64,000 bases of DNA from CADEED01 sp046733635 (GTDB taxonomy: Bacteria; Pseudomonadota; Gammaproteobacteria; Steroidobacterales; Steroidobacteraceae): positions 1-64,000 of the forward strand of contig JBKPPO010000091.1 of NCBI GenBank assembly GCA_046733635.1. Reading direction: 5' to 3'. A model generated the notes under the pieces. It was not told the DNA's origin. It ran no database searches and saw nothing but the letters and a program-made list of their open reading frames with translations. The position numbers and the translations under genes are program-made. Below are positions 16,396 through 25,334 of the stretch, one piece after another (the stretch's first letter is position 1; the number at the start of each line of letters is the position of its first letter).

Positions 16396-17196
16396 TTGTG
16401 CGTCGCAAAGATAGCATCGACCCGCTTGCGCCTTCTCGTCTACAACATTCGATACGCCACGGGCATCGGCCCGGCTTTCCACCTGCCGTTCCCGGGCGCG
16501 GGATACCTGCGCTCCAGCCGCAAGGTCCTGGACGGCATCACCGGCTTCGTGAAGGAGAAGGACCCGGACATCGTTGGCCTCATCGAGGTCGACCTGGGCT
16601 CCGTCCGCAGTGGCATGGTCAACCAGGCGGAGCACATCGCCAACGCGCTGGGCCACTACAGCACCTACGAATGCAAGTACGGCAAGAGCTCCTTCAACAA
16701 CCTCATGCCCATCGTCCGTAAACAGGGCAATGCCTTCCTCGCGGCGCCGCGAGTCGAGGGTGAGCGTTTCCATTATTTCGACACCGGCATCAAGCGGCTC
16801 ATCATCGAGCTCGAGCTGGATGACGTCTGCATCTTCCTGGTCCATCTCGCGCTGAAATATCGCCAGCGCCAGTACCAGCTCCGCTATCTGCACGACCTCA
16901 TCATCAAGTCGAAGAAGCCGGTCATCGTCACCGGTGACTTCAACACGTTCTGGGGCACCCACGAGATCTACCTCTTCATGCGCGCCGCGGGACTGCGCAG
17001 CGCGAATGAGAAAAACGTCCCCTCGTTCCCGGCACGGATTCCCCGCATCGAACTCGACTTCGTGCTGGCCAGCAAGGAAATCGAGATCACGCATTTCGAG
17101 GTGCCGGATGCCCGCTTCTCCGATCATCGTCCCATCCTGTGCGACTTCACCGTGCGCCGGGACGCCGCGGCATCGACCGCCGCGCTGACGGCATGA
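16396..17196 (+). CDS. Endonuclease/exonuclease/phosphatase (EEP) family hydrolase
   Basis: A 266-residue protein with the DNase-I/EEP metal-hydrolase motifs in order: Asn17 in LLVYNIRYATG, Glu64 in VGLIEVDLG, Asp and Asn in VIVTGDFNTFWG, and the C-terminal SDHRPI. No signal peptide. The family cleaves phosphodiester or phosphate ester bonds in nucleic acids, inositol phosphates or lipids; the substrate is not predictable here. The start is uncertain: the frame opens with TTG at 16396 and has another TTG at 16426, with no ATG before the first motif. The stop overlaps the FadJ-like ATG (ATGA), so it is translationally coupled to a beta-oxidation gene. It is also divergent from the TIR-like gene. 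Confidence 0.85.
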   Translation: MCVAKIASTRLRLLVYNIRYATGIGPAFHLPFPGAGYLRSSRKVLDGITGFVKEKDPDIVGLIEVDLGSVRSGMVNQAEHIANALGHYSTYECKYGKSSFNNLMPIVRKQGNAFLAAPRVEGERFHYFDTGIKRLIIELELDDVCIFLVHLALKYRQRQYQLRYLHDLIIKSKKPVIVTGDFNTFWGTHEIYLFMRAAGLRSANEKNVPSFPARIPRIELDFVLASKEIEITHFEVPDARFSDHRPILCDFTVRRDAAASTAALTA

Positions 17197-19220
17197 GCGC
17201 CGCTCCCGCCTGGACGTCGACCACGGACGGCGACGGCATCGCCTGGCTGACCTTCGACAAACCCGGCACCTCGACGAACGTGTTGTCGCGCGACACGCTC
17301 GTGGAGCTGGATTCACACGTGAAGTCGCTGGCGCAGAAGCCTCCGCGCGGACTCGTTTTGCGCTCGGCGAAGACCTCGGGGTTCATCGCCGGCGCGGACG
17401 TCAAGGAGTTCGTGCAACTCGAGAGCGCTGACCAGGCCTTCGCGCTCGTTCGCGAAGCGCAGAAGATCTTCGACGCCATCGAAGCGCTGCCCTGCCCCTC
17501 GGTGGCGATCATCAACGGATTCGCGCTGGGTGGCGGGTTCGAACTGGCGCTGGCCTGTCACTACCGCATCGGTATCAAGGGCGAGAAATTCAGCATCGGC
17601 TTGCCCGAGGTCATGTTGGGCATCCATCCCGGCTTCGGCGGTACGGTACGCGCGGTGCGGCGCGCCGGTGTGCGAACGGCCATGGAGATGATGCTCACGG
17701 GCAAGACCCTTCGTGCGGACAAGGCTCTGCGAGCCGGCTTCATCGACAGGCTGGTGTTTCCCGCCGATGCCGAAGCCGCCGCGCGCGAGATCATCCTGCG
17801 ACGTCCGAAGCAGCGGCGTCCACGGCTTCTCGATCGCGTCTTGTCGTGGCCGGGCGTTCGGGCGCTGGTGCGCAAGCAGCTTCTGGCCCAGGTGCGCGCC
17901 AAGGCTCGGCCTGAACACTACCCCTCGCCCTACGCCATCATCGATCTGTGGTCGCGCCACGGCGCTCGCGGTGAAGCCGCGTACGTGGCCGAGGCTCGCT
18001 CCATCGCGGATCTCATGGTCGGCCACACTTCGCGCAATCTCGTGCGCGTGTTTATGCTGCAGGAGAGGCTCAAGGGCCTGGGCGGCAAGAGCGCGACGCC
18101 CATCGAACGCGTGCATGTGGTCGGCGCCGGCGTCATGGGCGGCGACATTGCCGCCTGGTGCGCCCAGCGCGGCCTCAACGTCACACTGCAGGATCGCGAA
18201 CTCAAGTTCATCGAGCCCGCGCTGAAGCGTGCGCGGGAAGCGCTCGTGAAACGCCTCAAGGATCCCGTGAAGGCCGGTGAACAGCTCACGCGCCTCACGG
18301 CAGACGTCGCCGGCGATGGCGTACCCGGCGCGGACGTGATCATCGAAGCCATTTTCGAGAACGCCGATGCCAAACACGAGTTGTTTGCTCGCGTGGAGCC
18401 CCGCATGAAGCCGACGGCCATCCTCGCCTCGAACACCTCGTCGATCATGCTGGAGCAGCTCGACGATCGCCTGCCGGATCCCGGCAAGCTCGTCGGTGTG
18501 CACTTCTTCAACCCGGTGTCGCAGTTGCCGCTCGTGGAGATCGTGCGCGGCGAGACCTCGAGCGAAGAGAGCATCCAGAAGGCCATCGCGTTCACGCGGC
18601 GCATCGACAAGCTGCCGCTGCCTTGCAAGAGCTCGCCCGGGTTCCTCGTGAACCGGGTGCTCGTGCCTTATCTCTACGAGGCGATGTTCGCTGCGGCCGA
18701 GGGAATACCCATCGAAGTCATCGACGAGGCCGCCCTGCGATACGGCATGCCCGTGGGTCCGGTGGAACTGGCGGACGTCGTCGGGCTGGACGTTTGCAAA
18801 CACGTGGGCGACATCGTCAGCGGGGCGCTGAACAAACAAAAGCCCGACACGGCCCGGCTCGACGCGCTCATCGCCGCCAAGAAGCTCGGCCGCAAGAGCG
18901 GCGAAGGCTTCTACGTATGGCGTGACGGCAAGGCCGTGAAGAATCGGGCGGCCGTGGCCGATCCACCTGCGGATCTCGAAGACCGTCTCATCCTCGCGCT
19001 GGCCAACGAATGCGCCGCGGTGCTGCGCGAGGGTATCGTCGCCGATGCGGATCTCGTCGACGCCGGTGCGATCTTCGGGTCGGGTTTCGCGCCGTTCCGC
19101 GGCGGTCCGTTGACCTATGCCCGTGCGCGGGGCGTGACTGTCGTCGTGTCGCGACTCGAAGAACTCAGCCGGAAATACGGGCCGCGATTCACGCCCGACA
19201 GCGGTTGGACCCAGGTCTGA
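17193..19220 (+). CDS. fadJ: FadJ-like enoyl-CoA hydratase/3-hydroxyacyl-CoA dehydrogenase
   Basis: A 675-residue bifunctional beta-oxidation enzyme. The N-terminal ~190 residues are a crotonase domain (oxyanion loops SGFIAGADVKEF and GFALGGGFELALACHYRI). After a linker, an NAD-binding dehydrogenase domain begins at VHVVGAGVMGGDIAAW and holds SNTSSIM and GVHFFNPVSQLPLVEIVRG, followed by two helical dimerisation domains. The enzyme hydrates trans-2-enoyl-CoA and oxidises the 3-hydroxyacyl-CoA product; thiolase completes the cycle. The length is close to FadJ and shorter than FadB, but FadB versus FadJ is not fixed by sequence alone, and no thiolase directly follows. The start overlaps the EEP stop (ATGA). 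Confidence 0.9.
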   Translation: MSAAPAWTSTTDGDGIAWLTFDKPGTSTNVLSRDTLVELDSHVKSLAQKPPRGLVLRSAKTSGFIAGADVKEFVQLESADQAFALVREAQKIFDAIEALPCPSVAIINGFALGGGFELALACHYRIGIKGEKFSIGLPEVMLGIHPGFGGTVRAVRRAGVRTAMEMMLTGKTLRADKALRAGFIDRLVFPADAEAAAREIILRRPKQRRPRLLDRVLSWPGVRALVRKQLLAQVRAKARPEHYPSPYAIIDLWSRHGARGEAAYVAEARSIADLMVGHTSRNLVRVFMLQERLKGLGGKSATPIERVHVVGAGVMGGDIAAWCAQRGLNVTLQDRELKFIEPALKRAREALVKRLKDPVKAGEQLTRLTADVAGDGVPGADVIIEAIFENADAKHELFARVEPRMKPTAILASNTSSIMLEQLDDRLPDPGKLVGVHFFNPVSQLPLVEIVRGETSSEESIQKAIAFTRRIDKLPLPCKSSPGFLVNRVLVPYLYEAMFAAAEGIPIEVIDEAALRYGMPVGPVELADVVGLDVCKHVGDIVSGALNKQKPDTARLDALIAAKKLGRKSGEGFYVWRDGKAVKNRAAVADPPADLEDRLILALANECAAVLREGIVADADLVDAGAIFGSGFAPFRGGPLTYARARGVTVVVSRLEELSRKYGPRFTPDSGWTQV

Positions 19221-19296
19221 TCCAGCCTGCGATCCGGGCCTGATGCCAGCCCGATTTGCGGCGGGACGGGCATGCCCTCCGTGCTAGCATTTCCGC

Positions 19297-20370
19297 ATGT
19301 CAGAGACCCAGGAAGTCAGCGTCGAACTGCTGCGCACATTCACCCCGCTCGAAGGAATGAAGCGGGAAAACCTGCACGCGCTCGCCAAGAAGGTTTCGGT
19401 CAAGCAGCTCACGGCCGGCCGCACCTTGTTCAAGGAAGGTGACAACGACAAGCGCACCATCTGGGTGGTCCGGGGCCTGGTCGAGATCTCCGATCATGGC
19501 CGCACCATCGGCATGATCGAAGGCGGCAGCGCCGACGCGCGCGCGCCGCTCAACCAGAGCGTGCCGCGCAAGGTCACGGCGCGCGCGGTCGAGGACGTGG
19601 ATTACCTGGCGATCGACGCCGACCTGCTCGACGTCATGATCACCTGGGACCAGACCGGCAGCTACGAGGTCGGCGAGTTGCAGTCGCAGTTCGGTGGCGG
19701 CAACGACGACAACGACTGGATGACCACGCTGCTGCAGACCAAAGCGTTCCATCGCATCCCGCCCGCGAACCTGCAGGCCATCTTCATGCGCATGAACCGG
19801 CAGCTCTATCGCGCCGGCGAAGTCGTCATCAAACAAGGCGATGAAGGCGACTACTTCTACGCCATCGTCCAGGGCAAATGCCTGGTGACGCGTGAATCTC
19901 CGCTCAACCAGAAAGGCATCAAGCTCGCCGAGCTCGGGGTGGGCGAGACCTTCGGTGAAGAAGCGCTGATCGCCGAAGCCAAGCGCAATGCCACGGTGAC
20001 GATGTTGTCCGACGGCGTGCTCATGCGGCTCAACAAACAGGACTTCCGCGACCTCATGCACGAGCCGCTGCTGCGGTGGGTGGATGAGCAGCAGGCCCTC
20101 AAGATCATCCAGGCGCGTGGGCAATGGCTCGACGTTCGCCTCCCTTCCGAGTTCCAGAACATGGCGGTGGAAGGCTCCATCAACATCCCGCTGTATTTCG
20201 TGCGGCTGAAGCTGAATGCGCTGGATCGCAAGACCCCCTACGTGGTGGTCTGCGACACCGGGCGGCGCTCGTCCGCCGCTGCGTTCATCCTGTCGGAGCG
20301 CGGGTTCGATGCCTACGTGCTGAAAGGCGGCATCACCACCTCGAACCTCCCGATGCGGCGCCCAGGCTGA
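19297..20370 (+). CDS. Double cyclic-nucleotide-binding domain protein with rhodanese domain
   Basis: A 357-residue cytoplasmic protein. Two CRP-type beta-roll domains span ~10-120 and ~137-255. The second keeps a phosphate-binding cassette (GETFGEEALIAEAKRNATV) with its Glu and Arg. The first lacks a recognisable cassette and is probably degenerate. Residues ~265-350 are a rhodanese domain (QWLDVRLPSEFQ, then the active-site loop VVCDTGRRSS with Cys319). There is no helix-turn-helix, so it is not a Crp-type regulator. The layout suggests that a second messenger controls a sulfurtransferase or persulfide-handling activity; this is inference. It stands alone, 76 bases after fadJ. Confidence 0.88.
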   Translation: MSETQEVSVELLRTFTPLEGMKRENLHALAKKVSVKQLTAGRTLFKEGDNDKRTIWVVRGLVEISDHGRTIGMIEGGSADARAPLNQSVPRKVTARAVEDVDYLAIDADLLDVMITWDQTGSYEVGELQSQFGGGNDDNDWMTTLLQTKAFHRIPPANLQAIFMRMNRQLYRAGEVVIKQGDEGDYFYAIVQGKCLVTRESPLNQKGIKLAELGVGETFGEEALIAEAKRNATVTMLSDGVLMRLNKQDFRDLMHEPLLRWVDEQQALKIIQARGQWLDVRLPSEFQNMAVEGSINIPLYFVRLKLNALDRKTPYVVVCDTGRRSSAAAFILSERGFDAYVLKGGITTSNLPMRRPG

Positions 20371-20381
20371 CGAGACCTCGC

Positions 20382-21356
20382 ATGGGTCGTGGCAGCCTAA
20401 CCAGCGTGGTCCTGCTACTTCTCTGCTCTGCAGCGGCCGCAGCGCCTGAGCGAGCGGCATCCGATGCCTCGGAACCCGAGATGGACGTGGTCGTCGTGTC
20501 CGGCGTCCATGCAGGCCCCGCGTTGTGGAAGGTCAGCGCGGCCGAGAACGTGTTGTGGATCCTGGGCGAGGTGTCGCCTTTTCCGCGCAAATGGAAGTGG
20601 AAGTCCAAGGACTTCGAAAGGAAGCTCGGCCGATCCCAGGAGTTGCTGATCGACTTCTCGGGATACTGGTGGGTGGAAGAGGAAAACGCCCCGGCGCTCT
20701 ATGAGGCGGGAAGACTCCCCGACGGCACGACACTCAAGGACGTGATTTCTCCGGAACTGCTTGCCCGCGTGCAGACCGTGGCGTCGAAGTTCGACAACCC
20801 GGCACTGGAAAAGCAGCGCGCCTTTTCAGCGACCAATCGCCTCGTGACGAGCGCCATGAAAAAGCTCGATCTCGCCGGCTTCAGCGCACGCTTCGAGGCC
20901 GCGCGGCTCGGTGAATGGCGAAAGATGAAGATCACCTACTTCGCGGCGCCCGATCTTCCAGTCAAAGACCGGTTGCAGAACTGGCAGCACCCTTCGAACG
21001 AGGTGTGCCTGAAACAACTCGTGGACACCATCGACGATGGCGGCAATGGCGCTCTCCAGCTAGCCAATGCGTGGGCCGTCGGTGATATCGGGGAACTGCG
21101 CGCGCTCGTTCCCCGGTATTCGTTCTCGCGCGATGGGTTCCGGTCCGGCGCGTGCGCAGATGCGATGCATGGCGGTGAACAGCAGGCCCGCGAGTACAAG
21201 GCGCGGCGTATCCAGAGCTGGGTGACGGAAGCCGAACGCGCGCTCAAAAAGAATCGCAGCACCGTCGCCGTCGTGCTGATGTCCGAACTGTTCGCGACGG
21301 ATGGTTATCTCGCGGCGCTACGAGACAAGGGTTACGAGATCGTCGAGCCGCAGTAA
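20382..21356 (+). CDS. TraB/GumN-family periplasmic protein
   Basis: A 324-residue exported protein starting 11 bases after the preceding stop, probably cotranscribed. Signal peptide MGRGSLTSVVLLLLCSAAAAAP. The mature part has the TraB/GumN hallmarks: GPALWKVSAAENVLWILGEV near the start, a long helical middle, and the closing MSELFATDGYLAALRDKGYEIVEPQ. The family resembles Tiki-type metalloproteases. The usual GxxH metal motif is replaced here: ILGEVSPFP has Glu where His is typical, so catalysis is doubtful. The stop lies four bases from the convergent stop of the next gene. Confidence 0.8.
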   Translation: MGRGSLTSVVLLLLCSAAAAAPERAASDASEPEMDVVVVSGVHAGPALWKVSAAENVLWILGEVSPFPRKWKWKSKDFERKLGRSQELLIDFSGYWWVEEENAPALYEAGRLPDGTTLKDVISPELLARVQTVASKFDNPALEKQRAFSATNRLVTSAMKKLDLAGFSARFEAARLGEWRKMKITYFAAPDLPVKDRLQNWQHPSNEVCLKQLVDTIDDGGNGALQLANAWAVGDIGELRALVPRYSFSRDGFRSGACADAMHGGEQQAREYKARRIQSWVTEAERALKKNRSTVAVVLMSELFATDGYLAALRDKGYEIVEPQ

Positions 21357-21360
21357 CCAG

Positions 21361-22317
21361 TCACCGCCCCCCTGGCGCCAACATCAAGCGATTCGCTGCG
21401 GGGAGAAGCAGGCAGGGTTCGGGCACGCGCAGTTGCCGGAATCGGGCGGTTTCGAATCTGCCGGCCCATTCCGGGTGATGCGCTTGCATGAATCGGCGAG
21501 CGCCTTCTTCGTCGTAACTCACCGTGAATCGCCGGCCGCCGGGGCTGGTGTCGAAGGAATAGTCCCCGAGGTAAAGCACCCGACCCCCGGGAACGTCTTC
21601 GTACACGGGCACCGCTGAATCACAGATGAATGCGGTTAGTTCGCCCGCGAGAACGCGGCGGATCGCAAGCGTATCGCCATTCGAAACCTGGCCCGTGAAG
21701 TAGCCGTTGGCCTCCGGTCGCATTTCTCTGCTGCCCCCGAAGGCCTGCTGCATCCGGCTCGCCTTGAACCAGAGGTTCTGCACGCTGCCTCCCAGGAAGC
21801 TGGGGAGCTCTCCCGAAGTGCGCACCAGGATCGTCGATTTCCTCTCGGCCTTGGGAACCCGACGAGATTTGTTGACCGTGGGCGATGGAGGCAGGTCCGC
21901 TTCGGTCGACGTCACATCTTCGATGGAAGCCGTGAAGGGATTCTCGATCCGCAGCTTTATCCTATGGATGCTTCCTGCATACGCATCGAAAGCCAGCTCT
22001 TGATCTTGATCGCATCGATGAACATGCAGAACATTGGCGGCGCCCGTCATCTGCAAGCGATTTGCTTCGAAGCAGACCTTCAAGCTGTGCCGGCCCGGAG
22101 ACAAGGGCACTTCGCAATCGGTGAATGCACCGGCCTGGAGCGCCTTGATCTCGTGAGATCGACCATCTATCGCCTTGATCACAGTCCAGGGATCACAGCG
22201 CAGGAGCGCGCCCTTTGCGTCCGCGGCATTCTGCCGCGCTTGGACTCCGGGACACAGCACCAGCAGCGCTGCCACGAGAAGAGCGTAGCGGGATCGTCCA
22301 AGTGGATAGGTAGCCAT
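21361..22317 (-). CDS. Exported hypothetical protein
   Basis: A 318-residue protein with a signal peptide (residues ~1-27, ALLVAALLVLCPGVQA). The N-terminal half contains a beta-sandwich-like stretch: CEVPLSPGRHSLKVCFEANR reads like a PEGA or carrier-type repeat. A basic, Ser/Pro-rich linker lies around residues 140-165, and a C-terminal mixed region follows. I recognise no catalytic motif. It begins 34 bases after pilZ on the same strand, so it could be the tail of that operon, or have its own promoter. Confidence 0.65.
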   Translation of the reverse strand: MATYPLGRSRYALLVAALLVLCPGVQARQNAADAKGALLRCDPWTVIKAIDGRSHEIKALQAGAFTDCEVPLSPGRHSLKVCFEANRLQMTGAANVLHVHRCDQDQELAFDAYAGSIHRIKLRIENPFTASIEDVTSTEADLPPSPTVNKSRRVPKAERKSTILVRTSGELPSFLGGSVQNLWFKASRMQQAFGGSREMRPEANGYFTGQVSNGDTLAIRRVLAGELTAFICDSAVPVYEDVPGGRVLYLGDYSFDTSPGGRRFTVSYDEEGARRFMQAHHPEWAGRFETARFRQLRVPEPCLLLPAANRLMLAPGGR

Positions 22318-22351
22318 CGCCCGCGAGTCTAAAGCGACCGCGAAGACAGGA

Positions 22352-22720
22352 CTACATCGTGTGCGTGGCCTTGTCGCCCGCGAGCGCGCCGGCCAGATAG
22401 GTCTCGATCTTCTTCTGGGTCTGTCCGCGATCCTGATCCGAGAACTGCACGCCGATGCCGGCGGTGCGTTTGCCCTGCGCGCCCTTGGGCGTCAACCAGA
22501 TCACGCGTCCGGCCACGGGCAGCTTTTCGTCCTCACCCATGAGGTTCAGCAGCATGAACACCTCGTCACCGAGGCGGTAATTGCTGTTGGTCGGAATGAA
22601 CAGGCCGCCGTTCTTCACGAAGGGCATGTAAGCCAGGTACAGCGCGCTCTTGTCCTTGATGGTGAGCGTGAGCAGGCCCGGCTTGTTGGTGCCAGTGCGG
22701 CCGGTACGTCCCTCGCTCAT
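22352..22720 (-). CDS. pilZ: Type IV pilus assembly protein PilZ
   Basis: A 122-residue PilZ-domain protein. I start at the ATG at 22720, which overlaps the holB stop (ATGA) and gives the normal PilZ length. It has the KDKSALYLAYMPFVKNGGLF opening and RVIWLTPKGAQG strand typical of pilus PilZ. Like Pseudomonas and Xanthomonas PilZ, it lacks the RxxxR and DxSxxG motifs that bind cyclic-di-GMP; the DxSxxG position reads GVQFSDQ instead. PilZ is needed for type IV pilus assembly, working with FimX and PilB. The pilZ-holB-tmk arrangement is conserved in gammaproteobacteria. Confidence 0.93.
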   Translation of the reverse strand: MSEGRTGRTGTNKPGLLTLTIKDKSALYLAYMPFVKNGGLFIPTNSNYRLGDEVFMLLNLMGEDEKLPVAGRVIWLTPKGAQGKRTAGIGVQFSDQDRGQTQKKIETYLAGALAGDKATHTM

Positions 22721-23673
22721 GCGCGATTCCCCGCGGATGCAGCCCATCGCCACAGCAAGGCCTCGACGGCCATGGTCTTGTTGATGGAGGTATGGGAAAG
22801 CTTTCGCATGTCGCGGACGGCGTCGGAGAGTTCGAACAGGCGACATATGTTCGGTGCTGCGCCCGAACCTGACAAGTGCGTTACGTCGCGGTTTGCCGTC
22901 GATTCCAGTATTCGTTCTGTGATCCAGCTCTCAACGCAGGCCAGGCGTATCCCGAGCTCTCCTTTCGCCCATTTGTCGGCCACGGCCGGCGGCTGGATAT
23001 TGCCGCTGCCAACCTCCCGCAATGTGCGCAGCGTATCGGCACGAAGTTCGGCAAGCGCCTGCACGTCCGCCTCCAGAAGTTCGAAGGGACCCGCGCCGGT
23101 TGCGGCGAGCGCGTCTGCCCAAGGGCCCTCCCCCCGGGAGTCGGCGAGGAACCGTGCCGCGTCGGTGCGCGAAGGTCCAGCGAGCCGAAGCTTGGAGCAA
23201 CGGCTGCGAAGCGTGGGCAGCAGGCGCGAAGGCTGGCTCGTGACGAGCAACATCAACGTGCGCGCCGGCGGCTCCTCCAGCGTCTTGAGCAAGGAATTGG
23301 CGGCGTTGGGATACAACGCATCCGCGGGTTCGAAAATGGCGACCTTGTAGCCGCGGCCGTGGGCCGTGAGCGCGAGGTCCGCGATCAGATCGCGCACCGG
23401 CTCGACTTTGATGTACTGCGAGTCTTCTTCCGGCGAGAGGCGTGTGACATCGGGATGCTGGTCCAGGAGCAGCCACTTGCAGTTCTGGCACTCGCCGCAA
23501 GGAGCCCGCGAAGTGTCCGTGCAGTTGACGCGCATCGCGATCCACCGCGCCAGTTCCAAACCACCCGCACCGGGGTCTTCGTGGATCAACAGCCCATGCG
23601 AGAGCCGCTGCTGCGTGATCGCGGCGTTCACTTCCGCCTGCGCGGCGGCGAACCATGCGGGCATGGGCTTCAT
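22717..23673 (-). CDS. holB: DNA polymerase III subunit delta prime
   Basis: A 318-residue clamp-loader subunit of the AAA+ fold. The Walker A region is degenerate (HEDPGAGGLELA lacks the GKT), as usual for delta prime, which does not hydrolyse ATP. The zinc-binding Cys set is present (first Cys in VNCTDTS, then CGECQNC). The sensor-type SRC motif follows in TLRSRCSKLRL, and LLKTLEEPP is the conserved core helix. It works with delta, tau/gamma and the beta clamp in chromosome replication. It starts directly after the tmk stop and overlaps pilZ. Confidence 0.95.
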   Translation of the reverse strand: MKPMPAWFAAAQAEVNAAITQQRLSHGLLIHEDPGAGGLELARWIAMRVNCTDTSRAPCGECQNCKWLLLDQHPDVTRLSPEEDSQYIKVEPVRDLIADLALTAHGRGYKVAIFEPADALYPNAANSLLKTLEEPPARTLMLLVTSQPSRLLPTLRSRCSKLRLAGPSRTDAARFLADSRGEGPWADALAATGAGPFELLEADVQALAELRADTLRTLREVGSGNIQPPAVADKWAKGELGIRLACVESWITERILESTANRDVTHLSGSGAAPNICRLFELSDAVRDMRKLSHTSINKTMAVEALLWRWAASAGNRA

Positions 23674-24318
23674 CTAGGCCGTCGTTCCGGGCAGCCCCAG
23701 CGCCTGCTCCAGTGCCGCGATGGCGGCTTCGCAGACCTGGTCGAGCTTCTGGGTGGCGTCGACGATGCGGAACCGTTCCGGCTGCGAGCGCGCCAGGTCC
23801 AGGTAACGATTACGCACGCGATCGAAGAACTGCGCCGACTCGATCTCGAAACGGTCCACCGCGCCACGCCGCGCCTGCATGCGCTCGAGGCCCACGCGCA
23901 CGGGCACGTCGAGCAGGATGGTGCAGTCGGGCTGCAGATCGCCATGCACGGCCTGCGCGAGCCGTTCGATCAGCGACCGGTCGACGCCTCGGCCGCCGCC
24001 TTGATAGGCGTGGGTCGCGTCGGTGAAGCGGTCGCAGAGCACCCATTCGCCGCGCGTGAGCGCCGGGCGGATCAGGTTGTCGACGTGGATCTGCCGCGCT
24101 CCGAACATCAGCAAAGTCTCGGCGGTGGCACTGATGTGCTCCTCGCCGCGATCCAGCACCACCGAACGGATGCGCTCGGCGACGGCCGTGCCGCCCGGCT
24201 CGCGCGTCGGATGCACGGTGATGCCGCGCGCGCGCAGCGATTGCGTGAGCCGGTCCGCGACCGTGGTCTTGCCCGCGCCTTCGATGCCTTCGAGTGTGAT
24301 GAATCGGGCCTGCGTCAT
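23674..24318 (-). CDS. tmk: Thymidylate kinase
   Basis: A 214-residue kinase that phosphorylates dTMP to dTDP. The P-loop GIEGAGKTT lies near the N-terminus, the base- and phosphate-binding REPGGT follows, and the DRFTDATHAYQGGGRG segment holds the conserved DR[YFH] motif. The LID-like region is at QARRGAVDRFE. Length is normal. The start overlaps the mltG stop by four bases and the stop abuts holB, so the genes are translated as one unit. Confidence 0.96.
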   Translation of the reverse strand: MTQARFITLEGIEGAGKTTVADRLTQSLRARGITVHPTREPGGTAVAERIRSVVLDRGEEHISATAETLLMFGARQIHVDNLIRPALTRGEWVLCDRFTDATHAYQGGGRGVDRSLIERLAQAVHGDLQPDCTILLDVPVRVGLERMQARRGAVDRFEIESAQFFDRVRNRYLDLARSQPERFRIVDATQKLDQVCEAAIAALEQALGLPGTTA

Positions 24319-25334
24319 TGCCTGTTGCCTCGCAGCCGCGCGAGATACCGCTTCAGCGCCGCGTTGTGTTCTTCGTACGTTGCGGAAAACTCATGTGAGC
24401 CGTCGCCGATGCCCGTGGCGACGAAGAAAAGGTCGCCGGTCTCCAGCGGTTTCGTCGCCGCTTCGATGGCTTCACGCGATGGCAAGGCGATCGGTGTGGG
24501 CGGCAGGCCGTCGCGAGTATACGTGTTGTAAGGCGTGTCGGTGCGCAGGTCCCGGGTGCGGATGTTGCCGTCGTAGGCGGCGCCGATGCCGTAGATCACG
24601 GTGGGATCGGTCTGCAGCCGCATGTTCCTTCGCAGCCGCGTGACGAACACGCCGCCGATGCGCGGGCGCTCGCTCGCGAGGCCGGTTTCCTTTTCGATGA
24701 TGGACGCGAGGATCAGCGCCTCGTAGGCATTGCGCAGCGGGAGATTCGCGGCGCGCGCGTTCCAGGCCGTCTCCAGCGCCTCGGCGAGCTTGCGATACGC
24801 GAGCGAGTAGATCTCGCGATCGGTGGTACCGGCGGCGAAGCGATACGTATCGGGGAAGAAGCGTCCCTCGGGATGTTCGCCCGCGTGACCGATTTCGGCC
24901 ATGATCGCGGCGGGCTCCTTGCCGCGCAGCGTGACCCGCACCTGCGGATGCTGTTCCACCGCGCGCCGCATGTCGGCAAACGTCCAGCCTTCGATGACGG
25001 TGAGGGTCTCCAGCACCACGCGGCCTTCTTCGAGCTGGCGCAGGATGTCGGCGGGTGAGGCTTGCGCGGGGATTTCGTAACGCCCGGTCCTGATGCCCGG
25101 CCAGCCCCGCAGGCGCAGACCGATCTCAACGGCGCGGCGATCCGCGAGTGCACCCAGCGAATCTAGCTCCGCCAGCGCGCCGCGCACCGTCGTGCCGGGC
25201 TTCACGAGCAACTGCACGGGCTCGGCATGCGGTCCGGGAGAACGCATCGTGGTCTCGATACGTTGCCAGTAGATAGCCGCGCCGGCGGCGGCGAGCAGCG
25301 CCAGCACGAGAACGGCCCAGAGCAGTTTACGCAT
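24315..25334 (-). CDS. mltG: Endolytic murein transglycosylase MltG
   Basis: A 339-residue inner-membrane protein with an N-terminal membrane helix (LLWAVLVLALLAAAGAAIYW) and a periplasmic YceG domain. The catalytic Glu is in ALILASIIEKETG, followed by the LRRNMRLQTDPTVIYG and LPPTPIALPSREAIEAA blocks. MltG cuts nascent peptidoglycan strands and helps set glycan chain length. It overlaps tmk by four bases and pabC by eight. Confidence 0.96.
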   Translation of the reverse strand: MRKLLWAVLVLALLAAAGAAIYWQRIETTMRSPGPHAEPVQLLVKPGTTVRGALAELDSLGALADRRAVEIGLRLRGWPGIRTGRYEIPAQASPADILRQLEEGRVVLETLTVIEGWTFADMRRAVEQHPQVRVTLRGKEPAAIMAEIGHAGEHPEGRFFPDTYRFAAGTTDREIYSLAYRKLAEALETAWNARAANLPLRNAYEALILASIIEKETGLASERPRIGGVFVTRLRRNMRLQTDPTVIYGIGAAYDGNIRTRDLRTDTPYNTYTRDGLPPTPIALPSREAIEAATKPLETGDLFFVATGIGDGSHEFSATYEEHNAALKRYLARLRGNRQ

